Shown here: piece after piece, positions 8,858 through 18,187 of the stretch | Numbering within the stretch: position 1 is the first letter of the stretch | Layout: every line of letters begins with the position of its first letter | Origin: Klebsiella aerogenes | GTDB taxonomy: Bacteria > Pseudomonadota > Gammaproteobacteria > Enterobacterales > Enterobacteriaceae | Assembly: GCA_029027985.1 (NCBI GenBank) | Contig: CP119076.1 | Coordinates: 4,524,422 to 4,588,421 of the forward strand | Direction of reading: 5' to 3' | Length of the DNA: 64,000 nt | Notes under the pieces: model-generated | Database searches by the model: none | Told to the model about the DNA's origin: nothing | The model's input: only the letters and a program-made list of their open reading frames with translations | Program-made: the position numbers and the translations under genes

Positions 8858-10579
8858 CTACTGGATACCCTGCTTCCTCCAGTTATTAATTGCCTGAGAT
8901 ATCCGTCCTGCCGTCGCATTATTCTGCCATTCATCCCAAAAATCAACAGTACCACTATTTGGTTTATGAAGCGGTTCATCAATCCTGACTCTACTGGGAA
9001 GTAAACTAGCATCACCAACAACTAATGCCTCACCTGTATCGAGTGTGGGGAGAATATCACTGAATCCTCCTAAACTTTCAGGAAGAAGTTTTCTCACAAC
9101 AGATTGATCATCTGAATTTGTTAAACGCATTGAGACGAAATTGCTGCACTGGCTTAACATTGTTTTATTGACCTCTGAGGGTCTCTGGCTAATAACAACC
9201 AAGCTAACCCCATATTTTCTTCCTTCTTTAGCTATTCTCTCAAAAACATCTATGGAAATATCGTCTGCCGCACTAGCGTCATTCCTCTGGGGCATATAAA
9301 GATGAGCTTCATCACACAAAAGAGCCACCGGATGCCGAGAATCAGAAGGCGTCCACTGTTGTAAAGAAAATGCTAATCGTGCAACTAAAGAAACGATCAG
9401 AGGGAGGATATCAGAAGGCACTTCTGAAAAACTAACTATCTTTATGCCTCCCTCACCATTTTCTGCAGTACTCCCTAACAGAACATTAGCAAGTTCAGAT
9501 AACCAGTCAAACCGTAAAGTATCATTTCCGCCTTTAAATAAAAAACCAAGACGTCTATCTGTCACCTTATTCTCAAGCCGGGATATCAAACGAGAAAGTT
9601 TTCCATTAAACTCGCCCATCTTTTGACCTCTGGCACCATCAACCATCTCAGAATTTATTTCATTTAATCTTTTCAGAAGAAAATCCATATCAAAAGGAAC
9701 TGGACTATCCACTGTAAAACTATCAAGAATATTCTGATGATTTCCCTTTTCTAAATAATCTTTTTTTGCTTTATTTATTTCTCTGGAGATAATCATTGCC
9801 TGATTTGGCGCATTTTGGTCGGAACGATCGACAAATAAAGAGACTAGAGCTTCATAAGAGAGTAACCAGTAAGGAAGGTAAATAACACCATCGGATATGG
9901 TCTTATTTTGTTCTACCTCTAAAGGACCTGCTACCTTATAGTGTTTAACACCTTGATAAGAAAGAGGAGAATACTCCCCATGAATATCAAAGACAATTCC
10001 ATTGGCAGATGGCAAACCAGCCATCTGCTCAATAATTTTTGCTGTCGTCCATGACTTACCTGAACCTGTACTTCCGCCAACAAAAGCGTGTCTCTGAAAA
10101 AATTTGTTCCCATTCAAATACGCAGTAGCATTATCATCAAGCGTATATTTTCCTAAAGTTAACGCATTACCTTGGCTAGTAGCATTTGAAAGAACTCTCA
10201 TAAATGCCGTTAATTCTTCCCCTTCAAGAGCAAAACAATTTGCATCGATTTCCGGAACACTTTCTAAAGTACGACGAAAAACATTATGTCTAGATCCATC
10301 TCTATCAAGTAACGTACCGATCAATGCAATTTTACATAGATTCAGTTCATGCTCCTCTTCTTCAGATGAGTCTAATATATTATTTATTTTCTTCCTTGTT
10401 ACTTGTGTTATAAGACCAATCAAATGTTGCCCCGGCCTTGCACTTTGCAATACAACAAGTCGATTAACCTGGAGCCGTTTTAGATATTCAGGTACTGCCA
10501 CATCAATGATCACTGTTGTAGTATCAACCGAAGCAACCTTACCTAATGCCTGTTCATCCTCAAATTCAAACAATGCCAT
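8858..10579 (-). CDS. herA: HerA-family ATPase of a SIR2-HerA defence system
   Basis: A 573-residue hexameric-translocase-type ATPase. An N-terminal HAS-barrel-like region is followed by Walker A GGSTGSGKS (residues 168-176), Walker B VALLCDEAHLY (418-428) and a conserved ISQRPSEVN segment (463-471). HerA ATPases with an adjacent SIR2 gene form a known anti-phage system in which the two proteins assemble into one complex. It begins 10 bases after the SIR2 stop codon, so the two are co-translated or coupled. It is the last gene of the three-gene unit. AT-rich codon use differs from the core genes, consistent with acquisition. Confidence 0.88.
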   Translation of the reverse strand: MALFEFEDEQALGKVASVDTTTVIIDVAVPEYLKRLQVNRLVVLQSARPGQHLIGLITQVTRKKINNILDSSEEEEHELNLCKIALIGTLLDRDGSRHNVFRRTLESVPEIDANCFALEGEELTAFMRVLSNATSQGNALTLGKYTLDDNATAYLNGNKFFQRHAFVGGSTGSGKSWTTAKIIEQMAGLPSANGIVFDIHGEYSPLSYQGVKHYKVAGPLEVEQNKTISDGVIYLPYWLLSYEALVSLFVDRSDQNAPNQAMIISREINKAKKDYLEKGNHQNILDSFTVDSPVPFDMDFLLKRLNEINSEMVDGARGQKMGEFNGKLSRLISRLENKVTDRRLGFLFKGGNDTLRFDWLSELANVLLGSTAENGEGGIKIVSFSEVPSDILPLIVSLVARLAFSLQQWTPSDSRHPVALLCDEAHLYMPQRNDASAADDISIDVFERIAKEGRKYGVSLVVISQRPSEVNKTMLSQCSNFVSMRLTNSDDQSVVRKLLPESLGGFSDILPTLDTGEALVVGDASLLPSRVRIDEPLHKPNSGTVDFWDEWQNNATAGRISQAINNWRKQGIQ

Positions 10580-10589
10580 ATCCCCTCCG

Positions 10590-11609
10590 TTAGCACACCA
10601 ATTTTAGATATCCTTTTAAGCTCCAATACTCATCATCAACAAAAATTGGGCTTGTAGCTTCCGAACTATAAATAATCGATCCTGAATTCTCTTTTTCACA
10701 CTCTATCGCAAGAAAGTTTTTTACTTTCCCGCTCAGAAGAAAATCACGGGCGGATTCAGTTAAACCATGAGTTATTAGTGTAATACAAGCATTCTCTCGC
10801 ACACATTTTTCAACCAGTTTTTCCTGAATATGCTCATCATTAAACCCAAATCCTATACATAAATACGATGTAGCATTTCGTATTGCGTTATCGGCCAAGT
10901 TAATAATAGTTCTAAAGGGCTCATGATATGTCACTGAATATTTTTCAATGCCAGGCGTTACAATTTTTGGGATATGATTATCAGGAATTACATTTAAATG
11001 GCTATATCCTACAATATCATTAAGTGGGCTGGTAAACCAATCCAAGCTACCATGCACCTTCAGAATTTTAACAATTCGATTGCATCTAATGTGTTCAGTT
11101 CCTTTCTGTGTGCGACAAAATCCATGTGAAAAACCCGTGTAGTGATGATGCCCGGCTTGCTCTACTGCATATTCGGCTAATCGGTCATAATTTGTTGTTA
11201 TGATATTTATTTCATTCAACGCACTTCTAAATAGAGAAGAAACTAACTCTGACAATGGGAAATAATTTGACTGTTGAATTGACTGATTAAAGACATCAAT
11301 ATCTTGTGGATTTAATAGCTTCCATGTTAGATGAACAACTTGCTCTGTTAAATCTACTGGTAATCTTACTTCATGTAGCGCTGTTTCAAGATCTTTTCCG
11401 CTATTTAGCATTGCTGAAAACTGCTGCCATTTTTCTCGTGATGCCTCATCACTACGACTAAGATCTATAGATTGCAATAAATGTGTAGCTAAAGCCCCCA
11501 TACCTGATAATCCAAATGCAGCAGATGCTCCACTGCCTAAAATAATAGTGGGGGCCTGCTGATAAAAACGCTGAGCCTGTTTTGCGTAATCAAATTCACT
11601 CATATCCAT
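10590..11609 (-). CDS. sir2: SIR2-domain NADase of a SIR2-HerA defence system
   Basis: A 339-residue protein with a SIR2-type fold: the nucleotide-binding GSGAS (residues 25-29), TTNYD with the catalytic Asn (138-142) and KVHGS with the catalytic His (184-188). Bacterial defence SIR2 domains hydrolyse NAD when phage is sensed, killing or stalling the cell. It sits 33 bases after the AlbA_2 regulator and 10 bases before the HerA gene, all on the same strand. Base composition is clearly more AT-rich than the core genes. The start could also be the Met two codons later. Confidence 0.88.
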   Translation of the reverse strand: MDMSEFDYAKQAQRFYQQAPTIILGSGASAAFGLSGMGALATHLLQSIDLSRSDEASREKWQQFSAMLNSGKDLETALHEVRLPVDLTEQVVHLTWKLLNPQDIDVFNQSIQQSNYFPLSELVSSLFRSALNEINIITTNYDRLAEYAVEQAGHHHYTGFSHGFCRTQKGTEHIRCNRIVKILKVHGSLDWFTSPLNDIVGYSHLNVIPDNHIPKIVTPGIEKYSVTYHEPFRTIINLADNAIRNATSYLCIGFGFNDEHIQEKLVEKCVRENACITLITHGLTESARDFLLSGKVKNFLAIECEKENSGSIIYSSEATSPIFVDDEYWSLKGYLKLVC

Positions 11610-11642
11610 AAGCTCTTATTAAAGGTATTACATATCAATTTT

Positions 11643-13652
11643 TCAAACCGCACTATACCCCTGCTTCGGGTCATTCTTATACTGCGGAAACGCCAGTTTC
11701 AGTTCCCCTTGCTCTACCAGCGGTTTTAAGTACTGCTGACGCAGCGCATTAGGGTTACGGCTAAGGATCTGCCCCAGCGCTGCAACAGAAATATACTGCC
11801 CCTGACACACATTCAGGATCACTCTCTTCATCAGCGCTTTATCCCCCAGACGCAGCCTTTCACGTGGAACCGCAGCTAAAGTAAACAACGAATCCCGGAA
11901 GGATTCGGTGAGATTATCAACATCATCAATATAGGGTCTGTCGATAAAGCGGTTAAGCAAACGTCCATGCTCATCTCTGGACACGGGCTGATCGTCCCCG
12001 GCGTTATATGTGGAGCTATCCTCGTTATGTGTGGACCTCTGCTCGCTATATGTGGAGTTACCCTCGTTATGTGTGGACCTCTGCTCGTTATGTGTGGAGC
12101 TCACAACCGCACCTAACGAGAAAACCTCATCCGGCGTCATGACCGATACGCCAGGCAAGGTGTAATATTTGCTTTTCTGCTCACCCTCAGCGACCAGAAA
12201 ACCTTTACTTTCCAGACGTGGAAGCGTCAACGTGACTTCGCGGGAATGACGGGTTGTTAACTGGCAGGCGCGTTCATGATTGACCCAACCTTCAATCGCT
12301 GCGGTTGCAACAATCACCTGTTCAAAATCATCAAGCTGATCGAAAGTCTCGCCAAATCGTTGATGCAAATCATCCAGAACGTGCTGCGGGATCAGGCTGG
12401 CGGTTGGTAACTCCAGTATTGTCTGTGCCGGGAAGGGATTTTCTCTCAGTCTCGGCATGCGCCAATTGGTCGTTCGCCAACCGCTAAAAATCTTCGGCAT
12501 TCCTGAACCTGCACGTTCACCCAGACCAATCAGCAAAAACATCTGGTGTAGCAACCTGTTGCGGCAATCACTGACTCCGCCCGCAATCACATCCTCCAGC
12601 GGCAGACGCATCAAGCCGGGATTACGAAAGCCAAACATGTCGGGACGTTTGACGATCAGAATAGAAACCCGATCGGTAAAATCAGCATGGACCAGCGTGT
12701 TGACCAGCGCTTCACGCAGTGCGATATGTACTGGTGTATCCGTTCTGCGCAGCCCCTCTTCAAGCGTAAAGGGGACTTTCAGATCGGCGACCAGCTTTTG
12801 GTATACCTTGCGATAAAAATCAAACAAGTTCCCTGACCATGTACCGTCCGGACATACCCGATCCACCCAACGCAACTCCGTTTTAGCTTCGGGGCGTTCC
12901 TGGTAATCCACCATGTAGTTAGGCGCTGCGGCAATAATCGCATCCCATTTACCAAACATGAGAACACCAGCCAACGTGATGCCCTCTTTTCCGGTTTCCC
13001 TGTCTTTACGCCATCCACCAACTATTTTAAATAGTTCAAACGGCTCACAGGCCAGATAAGGATGCTGCGGATTATTTGCCGATAGCAGATTGCGATAGAC
13101 TTTCAGGCTGTCCAGATCGATGTCGTCCTGAAAGGTGTAGTGTTCGGAAAGCACTTCATTATCGCGGCTGTCGTGGATCTGCTCTGCAAGCATCCGCTTG
13201 ACGGTCATATCATCACAAACGCGATCGCCTTCGTGCAGACGTTGATAGGTGTTACCAAATGGGGACTTTTTCAGGTGAACCGGCTTTTGTTTGCGCATCG
13301 CCTGTGGAATATGGATCGCCAGAACGTCCGTTCCCTGCAAAGAGACCTGTTGCACATCGTTTTCTGATCTCAGCACATTCACACTGACCCGATCGCGATC
13401 GTTTAACTGATTAAACAGATCGGTCTTAATCTTTTCGGGATCAGCAATCCCAACTGGTGTAAATTTTCCAGCCTGTTCTTTTACACCGAGAACTACCCAA
13501 CCGCCCCGACCATTTGCCATTGCGGAATAGGTGGGCCAGAAGTCTTTCGGTAACTCGCCTTTGCCGTCTTTTCCCCCTGCCAGCTTGAACTCTACCTGTT
13601 CCGATTCAACAAGGGTTTGCAGATCTATAATGTCTTTTATTTGCAAAGGCAT
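11643..13652 (-). CDS. AlbA_2/Schlafen-type ATP-binding regulator with repeated linker
   Basis: A 669-residue protein. The N-terminus (about residues 10-150: SEQVEFKLAGG, MANGRGGWVVLGV) is an AlbA_2 (Schlafen-like) putative nucleic-acid-binding domain. The middle (about 305-425) has an HATPase_c_4-like segment including HIALREALVNTLVHADF. The C-terminus looks like winged-helix DNA-binding modules. Residues about 517-551 are five heptad repeats of the type STHNExx. COG2865-type proteins of this build are annotated as transcriptional regulators or helicase-like proteins, without proven role. It is the first gene of the unit with SIR2 and HerA, suggesting either control or a third component. Start chosen at ATG with AGAGGAA upstream. 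Confidence 0.75.
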   Translation of the reverse strand: MPLQIKDIIDLQTLVESEQVEFKLAGGKDGKGELPKDFWPTYSAMANGRGGWVVLGVKEQAGKFTPVGIADPEKIKTDLFNQLNDRDRVSVNVLRSENDVQQVSLQGTDVLAIHIPQAMRKQKPVHLKKSPFGNTYQRLHEGDRVCDDMTVKRMLAEQIHDSRDNEVLSEHYTFQDDIDLDSLKVYRNLLSANNPQHPYLACEPFELFKIVGGWRKDRETGKEGITLAGVLMFGKWDAIIAAAPNYMVDYQERPEAKTELRWVDRVCPDGTWSGNLFDFYRKVYQKLVADLKVPFTLEEGLRRTDTPVHIALREALVNTLVHADFTDRVSILIVKRPDMFGFRNPGLMRLPLEDVIAGGVSDCRNRLLHQMFLLIGLGERAGSGMPKIFSGWRTTNWRMPRLRENPFPAQTILELPTASLIPQHVLDDLHQRFGETFDQLDDFEQVIVATAAIEGWVNHERACQLTTRHSREVTLTLPRLESKGFLVAEGEQKSKYYTLPGVSVMTPDEVFSLGAVVSSTHNEQRSTHNEGNSTYSEQRSTHNEDSSTYNAGDDQPVSRDEHGRLLNRFIDRPYIDDVDNLTESFRDSLFTLAAVPRERLRLGDKALMKRVILNVCQGQYISVAALGQILSRNPNALRQQYLKPLVEQGELKLAFPQYKNDPKQGYSAV
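12001..12105 (-). repeat. Five-copy 21-base tandem repeat inside the AlbA_2 gene
   Basis: Five adjoining 21-base units encode STHNEQR, STHNEGN, STYSEQR, STHNEDS and STYNAGD. The unit core reads TCCACACATAACGAG on the coding strand, with small changes between copies. The repeat lies in a linker between the ATPase region and the C-terminal winged helices. Confidence 0.85.
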
Positions 13653-13672
13653 AGAGGTTCCTCTGGCTGAAA

Positions 13673-13707
13673 ATATTCGGCTATATGATACCGCATCTAC
13701 CGAATAT
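13673..13707. promoter_or_regulatory. Inverted repeat before the AlbA_2 regulator (possible operator)
   Basis: ATATTCGG (13673-13680) and CCGAATAT (13700-13707) are perfect 8-base inverted arms with a 19-base spacer, starting 21 bases before the regulator's ATG. The region lies in the only substantial gap (97 bases) between jetD and the regulator. An operator for self-control is inference. Confidence 0.4.
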
Positions 13708-13749
13708 CCGGTAGGTTGCTAAGGGTACTGACGGATCTTTCAACCTTAT

Positions 13750-14898
13750 TTATAATCCTTTCCGCCACATGACGAGCGCCTCTTCAACTATCCCCGCAGG
13801 CAAAAATTCCTGCTCCAGACGACCACGCGGCAAGCAGATCAAGTAACGATAAAAATCAGCCTCTTCATTAAGCAGGCCATCAGGTATTGCTTCCTGCGCT
13901 TTTACCGGTTCAGGAACGGCGCTATGGCTGGCATATTGCTCAAACAACTCACGGTTCATAAGCAGAACATCAAGCGTCGGGCAACAGCGTCTGGCTCTCG
14001 CCAGCATCAGTAGCCCCCAGCTATCCATGTCCCCCCAATAGGCAACGCGTTTTTCATCCAGAACAGCGCTGGATAACCATTGCACGTCAAGGCCGCACCC
14101 TAAGATCGCGATAGTGTCAGATAACGCTGGAAGTTGATGCAGACACTGTTCATTTTCAATCACCAGCACACGCGATGCGGGCAATGTCGTTTCCGCCAGT
14201 TCCGCCGTCGTCACCCGGCATTTTTTAAAAGGGAGCAATCCGGGTGATAACGGTGCAACCAAAACCCAGTGACTGGACTCATCAAAGGCATCAAGAAAGG
14301 TCGTTAATCCCTGCTCGCTGGCTTCGCCGGAAAAACGCACATCCAGCAGTCGGGTTAATAACGAAATATTATTCTCGATAAATTTGGTATCCACCCCTTG
14401 CCCGGAAAGCAGCCTTAACGGTAGCCCTTTTGCGCAGCCTGGCGCTAATCGGCAGGCCAGCCTGGCTGCGCTGATGATGTCTTGTGGGTCTTTGTGCCGC
14501 CAGAGAGAACGATGGCTGACCAACAGCGGATGAAAAATGGGATCAACCTGCTCAATAATTCTCTCCAGCAAGCGAAATTCCCGACTCACCGCCGGATCCG
14601 CCGCTGCGTTGAGCCAGTCAGAAGGGCCATTCAGTATCCAGCGTAACGGCATTAATACTGGCGTGTCGCTCGCCCGATAACTCACCTCTTCCCAATCCAC
14701 ACGCCCAACCGTTACTTGCCGCCATAACTGCACGTGCTGCAAAACGTACTGCGTTTGCTCTGCAAACATTCTGGCGGAAGGTTTGCCAATGGGCAGGCAG
14801 AGCGGCCAGCTACCTGGGGGAAGTAAGCGCTCAGTCCGAAGCTTTGCGTTATCCCACTGCCGGGCCAATTTTTTACGCAGTTCCTCAGGAGAATACAT
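13750..14898 (-). CDS. jetD: Wadjet nuclease subunit JetD
   Basis: A 382-residue protein of the DUF3322/DUF2220 type, with a topoisomerase VI-like TOPRIM fold. The acidic TOPRIM residues are visible: VIENE (E248, E250) and WGDMD (D290, D292). In Wadjet systems JetD is the nuclease that cuts circular DNA extruded by the JetABC SMC complex. Its length is usual for the family. It starts one base after the jetC stop and ends the jet operon. Confidence 0.92.
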   Translation of the reverse strand: MYSPEELRKKLARQWDNAKLRTERLLPPGSWPLCLPIGKPSARMFAEQTQYVLQHVQLWRQVTVGRVDWEEVSYRASDTPVLMPLRWILNGPSDWLNAAADPAVSREFRLLERIIEQVDPIFHPLLVSHRSLWRHKDPQDIISAARLACRLAPGCAKGLPLRLLSGQGVDTKFIENNISLLTRLLDVRFSGEASEQGLTTFLDAFDESSHWVLVAPLSPGLLPFKKCRVTTAELAETTLPASRVLVIENEQCLHQLPALSDTIAILGCGLDVQWLSSAVLDEKRVAYWGDMDSWGLLMLARARRCCPTLDVLLMNRELFEQYASHSAVPEPVKAQEAIPDGLLNEEADFYRYLICLPRGRLEQEFLPAGIVEEALVMWRKGL

Positions 14899-14899
14899 T

Positions 14900-17800
14900 C
14901 TACGCGTTCTCCCGCCGCTGGTAGTGTTGTTCCAGTTCTTCCCAGCTCAGCGAGGCCATATTCGAATCCTGACCGCGCCGGTGGACGACAATCGCCGAGC
15001 GAGTATGGTCGCGCAGCAGGCGCATCTCTTTATTAGGAGTGATAAATACCGCATGTAAGCCAAACTCTCTAAGCGCGGCAATGATCCTGCCCGCCACGGC
15101 ATGAGAGCTACGGGAGAAAGCTTCATCAAGGACAATAGTGCCAAACAGCGGATAACGACTCCCCGCAGGGCATAGCGCGTAACTAAGTGATGCGGTCAGC
15201 ACGTAAGACGCGATAATCTCTTTTTCTCCGCCGCTACCGCCCTGCGAGCCGGTACGTGACTCAATCACATTTCCGCTCTGACGATCCATCACCGACACGG
15301 CGAACTCCAGACGAAAACGGGGATCCAGCAGCGCCTTCGCCCCCAGGGTACGGTTTCGTTCACAGGCATCCCGCAGTTGCGCCACCAGCACCTGTAAGGC
15401 CTTATAATGGCTCTCGCCGTTATCATCAACAAACCGGGCGGCATTTAGCTGACGCTGTGCTTTTTCAAGCGTGCGCAGGCTTTCATGGACAACTTTTTTG
15501 GTATCCAGACGCAGGTAGCGATCCGGCTGAAAATCAACCCTGAACATGGTTTCATTGAGTTCGCTGAGTCGCGCTTCAATCACCAGCACCTCGTGATCGA
15601 TATGGCTGAGCAGTTGCGTTACGCCGTCGTCAGATGAACGATTCAGATAGTCAAGAAAGCGATTGAGCTTTTCCGGCAGGGCTTCTTCGGTCAGTTCCTG
15701 CAAACGCTGTAAATAGACAGGAATATCGTCTAAATCAGCCCCTGCCTCAACGAGCGCCCCGGTATCCACACGTTTGGCTTCAGACATACGTTTGGTCAGT
15801 TCAATGTTCAGTCGATGCAGTTCACCTTTAACCCCCTCAATTTCTTGCTGAATTCCCCGCTCATGTTGACGTTCCAGATCGCGAATGTCGGGCAGTTGCT
15901 CCAGAGTCACCGCAGGAAAATGTAACGCGCACAACTCTCGCTCTTCATCCTGCATAGCTTGTTGCGCGGTTTGCTGGGCCTTACGTTCTGTGGCCCGGGC
16001 TGAGGTGAGTTCTGTATCCAGCCCGTTAGTGACTTTATTGGCGGCTCTAAGCTGCGTATCAAGTTCAGATTCAACCGTTTGAGCCTCTTCAAGCTTTGCT
16101 TTCGCCACGCTGGCGTCAGAATCCGCGCGGGTCAAATTATCCAGCCGCTCCCGGAGTTGTTCCAGCTGGCGCATTGCGCCGGGAACGTCAATGCTATCGT
16201 AATCAAGCTGCTGTATTTTCTGAAATAAAGCCTCCTGACTTTGAAGCTGGCCTACCTCACCTTTCACAAACTCAAATTGCTGACTTGCGGTTTTAAGCCG
16301 CTCATGAAGCGTAGCAATCTCTTTTGCAAGGAAGTTCAGGCGATCGCGGTTATCGAATCCCGTCAGCCAATCTTCATCAAGGCGTTTCTGATCCTGCTTG
16401 TCATAAAAACGCTGTTTACCGGACATTAATCCCTGCACCGTCATGGCATGAGGCGTGTCGCGCAACTGTTCAGGGCTCTCGACACAATGCCTGTCGCTTT
16501 CTGCCAGTAATGCTTTGACAGCTTCCCGCCACGGATGATCTTTCCACAACAGCTTGCGGGTAAAGCCATCGTCGAAAAACCGGGCGGAAGAGTCCGGCAA
16601 TTTGACTTCCAGCAGCCGCACATGCAGACGGTTATTGCGCTGATTTACCCAGCGCAGCGCTTCCGGTGCAGATTCTGGTGAAACCAGAATACGCAGCCGG
16701 TTACTGCCAACGGCACGCTCAATCGCACCGCGCCATTGCGCCTCTTCCGGTTTAACCTGAATCAGTTCGGCGACGAAAGGCAGTTCAGACTCATCAACGT
16801 TCAGCGCTTTTGCCAGCTCGCTGCGAAACGCCTGATAATGTGCGGGAAGGTTAGAATCCGGACGACGCGCAATCTCGGCGCGTTCAGTTTCCCGCTCACG
16901 CAGTTCTTCGGTAATGCGATGGCTGAGCGCGCCTTTTTGATACGCCTCCTCCTGTTTTAACTTTATATCATCGGCGAGCTGTTCACGTCGGGCCTCGGCT
17001 TCATGCTGATTCGCCTCCAGCTGTGGCTGGCCCAGGTCAGGCGGCAATCCAAGATTGCGGGTCAGCTGTTGATACTGGCGCGCCAGAGTTTCTCGACTGC
17101 CGAGCGTTTTTTGCCAGTCATTGATGCGGTCATTCAGATCATCAATATTTGCTCCGCCAGCCTGGTAATAACGCTGCATGTAATCAGCCACCACCTTTTT
17201 TTGCAGCTCAAGCTGTGACTGGATCTGTTCCTCGCAGGCCTGAGCCTCGCCAAGTTCGACTTCAAGATGGCTGATCTTTTCACGCCAGAGCTGGCTTGCC
17301 TGTTGCGCAAACCAGACCGGCAGCAAGGCTCCCAGCGTCTGTCTGTCAGTAAGGTGTCTCTGCTGCTCCTGATACTTAGCCCAGCTCAGCGCGACAGGTT
17401 GCAAAGACTGCTGCTGTTTACGCGCCGTTTCCAGCTCCTGATGAATCTCAGTCAGACCATCAAAACTATTGGCCACTTCTGTTGCGCGATCGAAGGCGGA
17501 ATGGTCGTCCAGCACCAGCTCGCGGAAAATCTCATCAATACTGTTGAGCTGTTTTAACCCTGCCGCCCGGTTTAACAACGTAAACGCGTTTTCCCCCACT
17601 TCGAAGAAATCCCGCAGGCGAGCCAGGTACTGCTTTTTATTCAGGTATGTCCAGATGCCGGTCACTTCCTTTTCCATTTGCCGCAGCAAACGTATGCCGC
17701 CATCATGGTAAACATTCAACCAGTGCTCCAGCGTCTGCCCGGGGTTATCGCTGAACAGCCAAAGCCTTTTCATATCCGTCACGCTGGAGCTGGTGGAATC

Positions 17801-18187
17801 AAACCACAACAGTGCCCCCAGACGTACTTGTTGCCCTTCGCGCTTCAGCGTAGCGGCAATACCGGTCACGGTTTTACCCGGCCTGGCAATATGCGATTGG
17901 CTTTCTCCTCCATCACCGGGGCCAGATACGCCGCGCACGTAGGAGATAAGATCCCTGTCGCTTTCATGACCGCCGGTTGAGGCCAGGTTGTAACGGGGAT
18001 TGGCGCAGAGTAGCGTCATCAAGGCATCGACCAGCGTGGTTTTTCCGCTCCCGGTTGGGCCAATAACGGCAGTCCCTTCATGATGGATTGCGGCCTGATG
18101 CAATCCATGAAAACCGCCCCAGTTGAACAACTCGATGTGGGTAAGAATGAAAGATTCCTTCCCAGTCAGACGAACTATCTGATTCAT
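14900..18187 (-). CDS. jetC: Wadjet SMC-like ATPase JetC
   Basis: A 1095-residue MukB/SMC-like protein. Walker A GPTGSGKTT is at residues 43-51, long coiled-coil arms with a central hinge region follow, then the ABC signature GGSGGEKE (about 983-990) and Walker B VLDEAFSR (about 1019-1026). JetC is the motor that extrudes DNA loops in Wadjet plasmid defence. Both ATPase halves look intact. It overlaps jetB by four bases (ATGA). Confidence 0.95.
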   Translation of the reverse strand: MNQIVRLTGKESFILTHIELFNWGGFHGLHQAAIHHEGTAVIGPTGSGKTTLVDALMTLLCANPRYNLASTGGHESDRDLISYVRGVSGPGDGGESQSHIARPGKTVTGIAATLKREGQQVRLGALLWFDSTSSSVTDMKRLWLFSDNPGQTLEHWLNVYHDGGIRLLRQMEKEVTGIWTYLNKKQYLARLRDFFEVGENAFTLLNRAAGLKQLNSIDEIFRELVLDDHSAFDRATEVANSFDGLTEIHQELETARKQQQSLQPVALSWAKYQEQQRHLTDRQTLGALLPVWFAQQASQLWREKISHLEVELGEAQACEEQIQSQLELQKKVVADYMQRYYQAGGANIDDLNDRINDWQKTLGSRETLARQYQQLTRNLGLPPDLGQPQLEANQHEAEARREQLADDIKLKQEEAYQKGALSHRITEELRERETERAEIARRPDSNLPAHYQAFRSELAKALNVDESELPFVAELIQVKPEEAQWRGAIERAVGSNRLRILVSPESAPEALRWVNQRNNRLHVRLLEVKLPDSSARFFDDGFTRKLLWKDHPWREAVKALLAESDRHCVESPEQLRDTPHAMTVQGLMSGKQRFYDKQDQKRLDEDWLTGFDNRDRLNFLAKEIATLHERLKTASQQFEFVKGEVGQLQSQEALFQKIQQLDYDSIDVPGAMRQLEQLRERLDNLTRADSDASVAKAKLEEAQTVESELDTQLRAANKVTNGLDTELTSARATERKAQQTAQQAMQDEERELCALHFPAVTLEQLPDIRDLERQHERGIQQEIEGVKGELHRLNIELTKRMSEAKRVDTGALVEAGADLDDIPVYLQRLQELTEEALPEKLNRFLDYLNRSSDDGVTQLLSHIDHEVLVIEARLSELNETMFRVDFQPDRYLRLDTKKVVHESLRTLEKAQRQLNAARFVDDNGESHYKALQVLVAQLRDACERNRTLGAKALLDPRFRLEFAVSVMDRQSGNVIESRTGSQGGSGGEKEIIASYVLTASLSYALCPAGSRYPLFGTIVLDEAFSRSSHAVAGRIIAALREFGLHAVFITPNKEMRLLRDHTRSAIVVHRRGQDSNMASLSWEELEQHYQRRENA

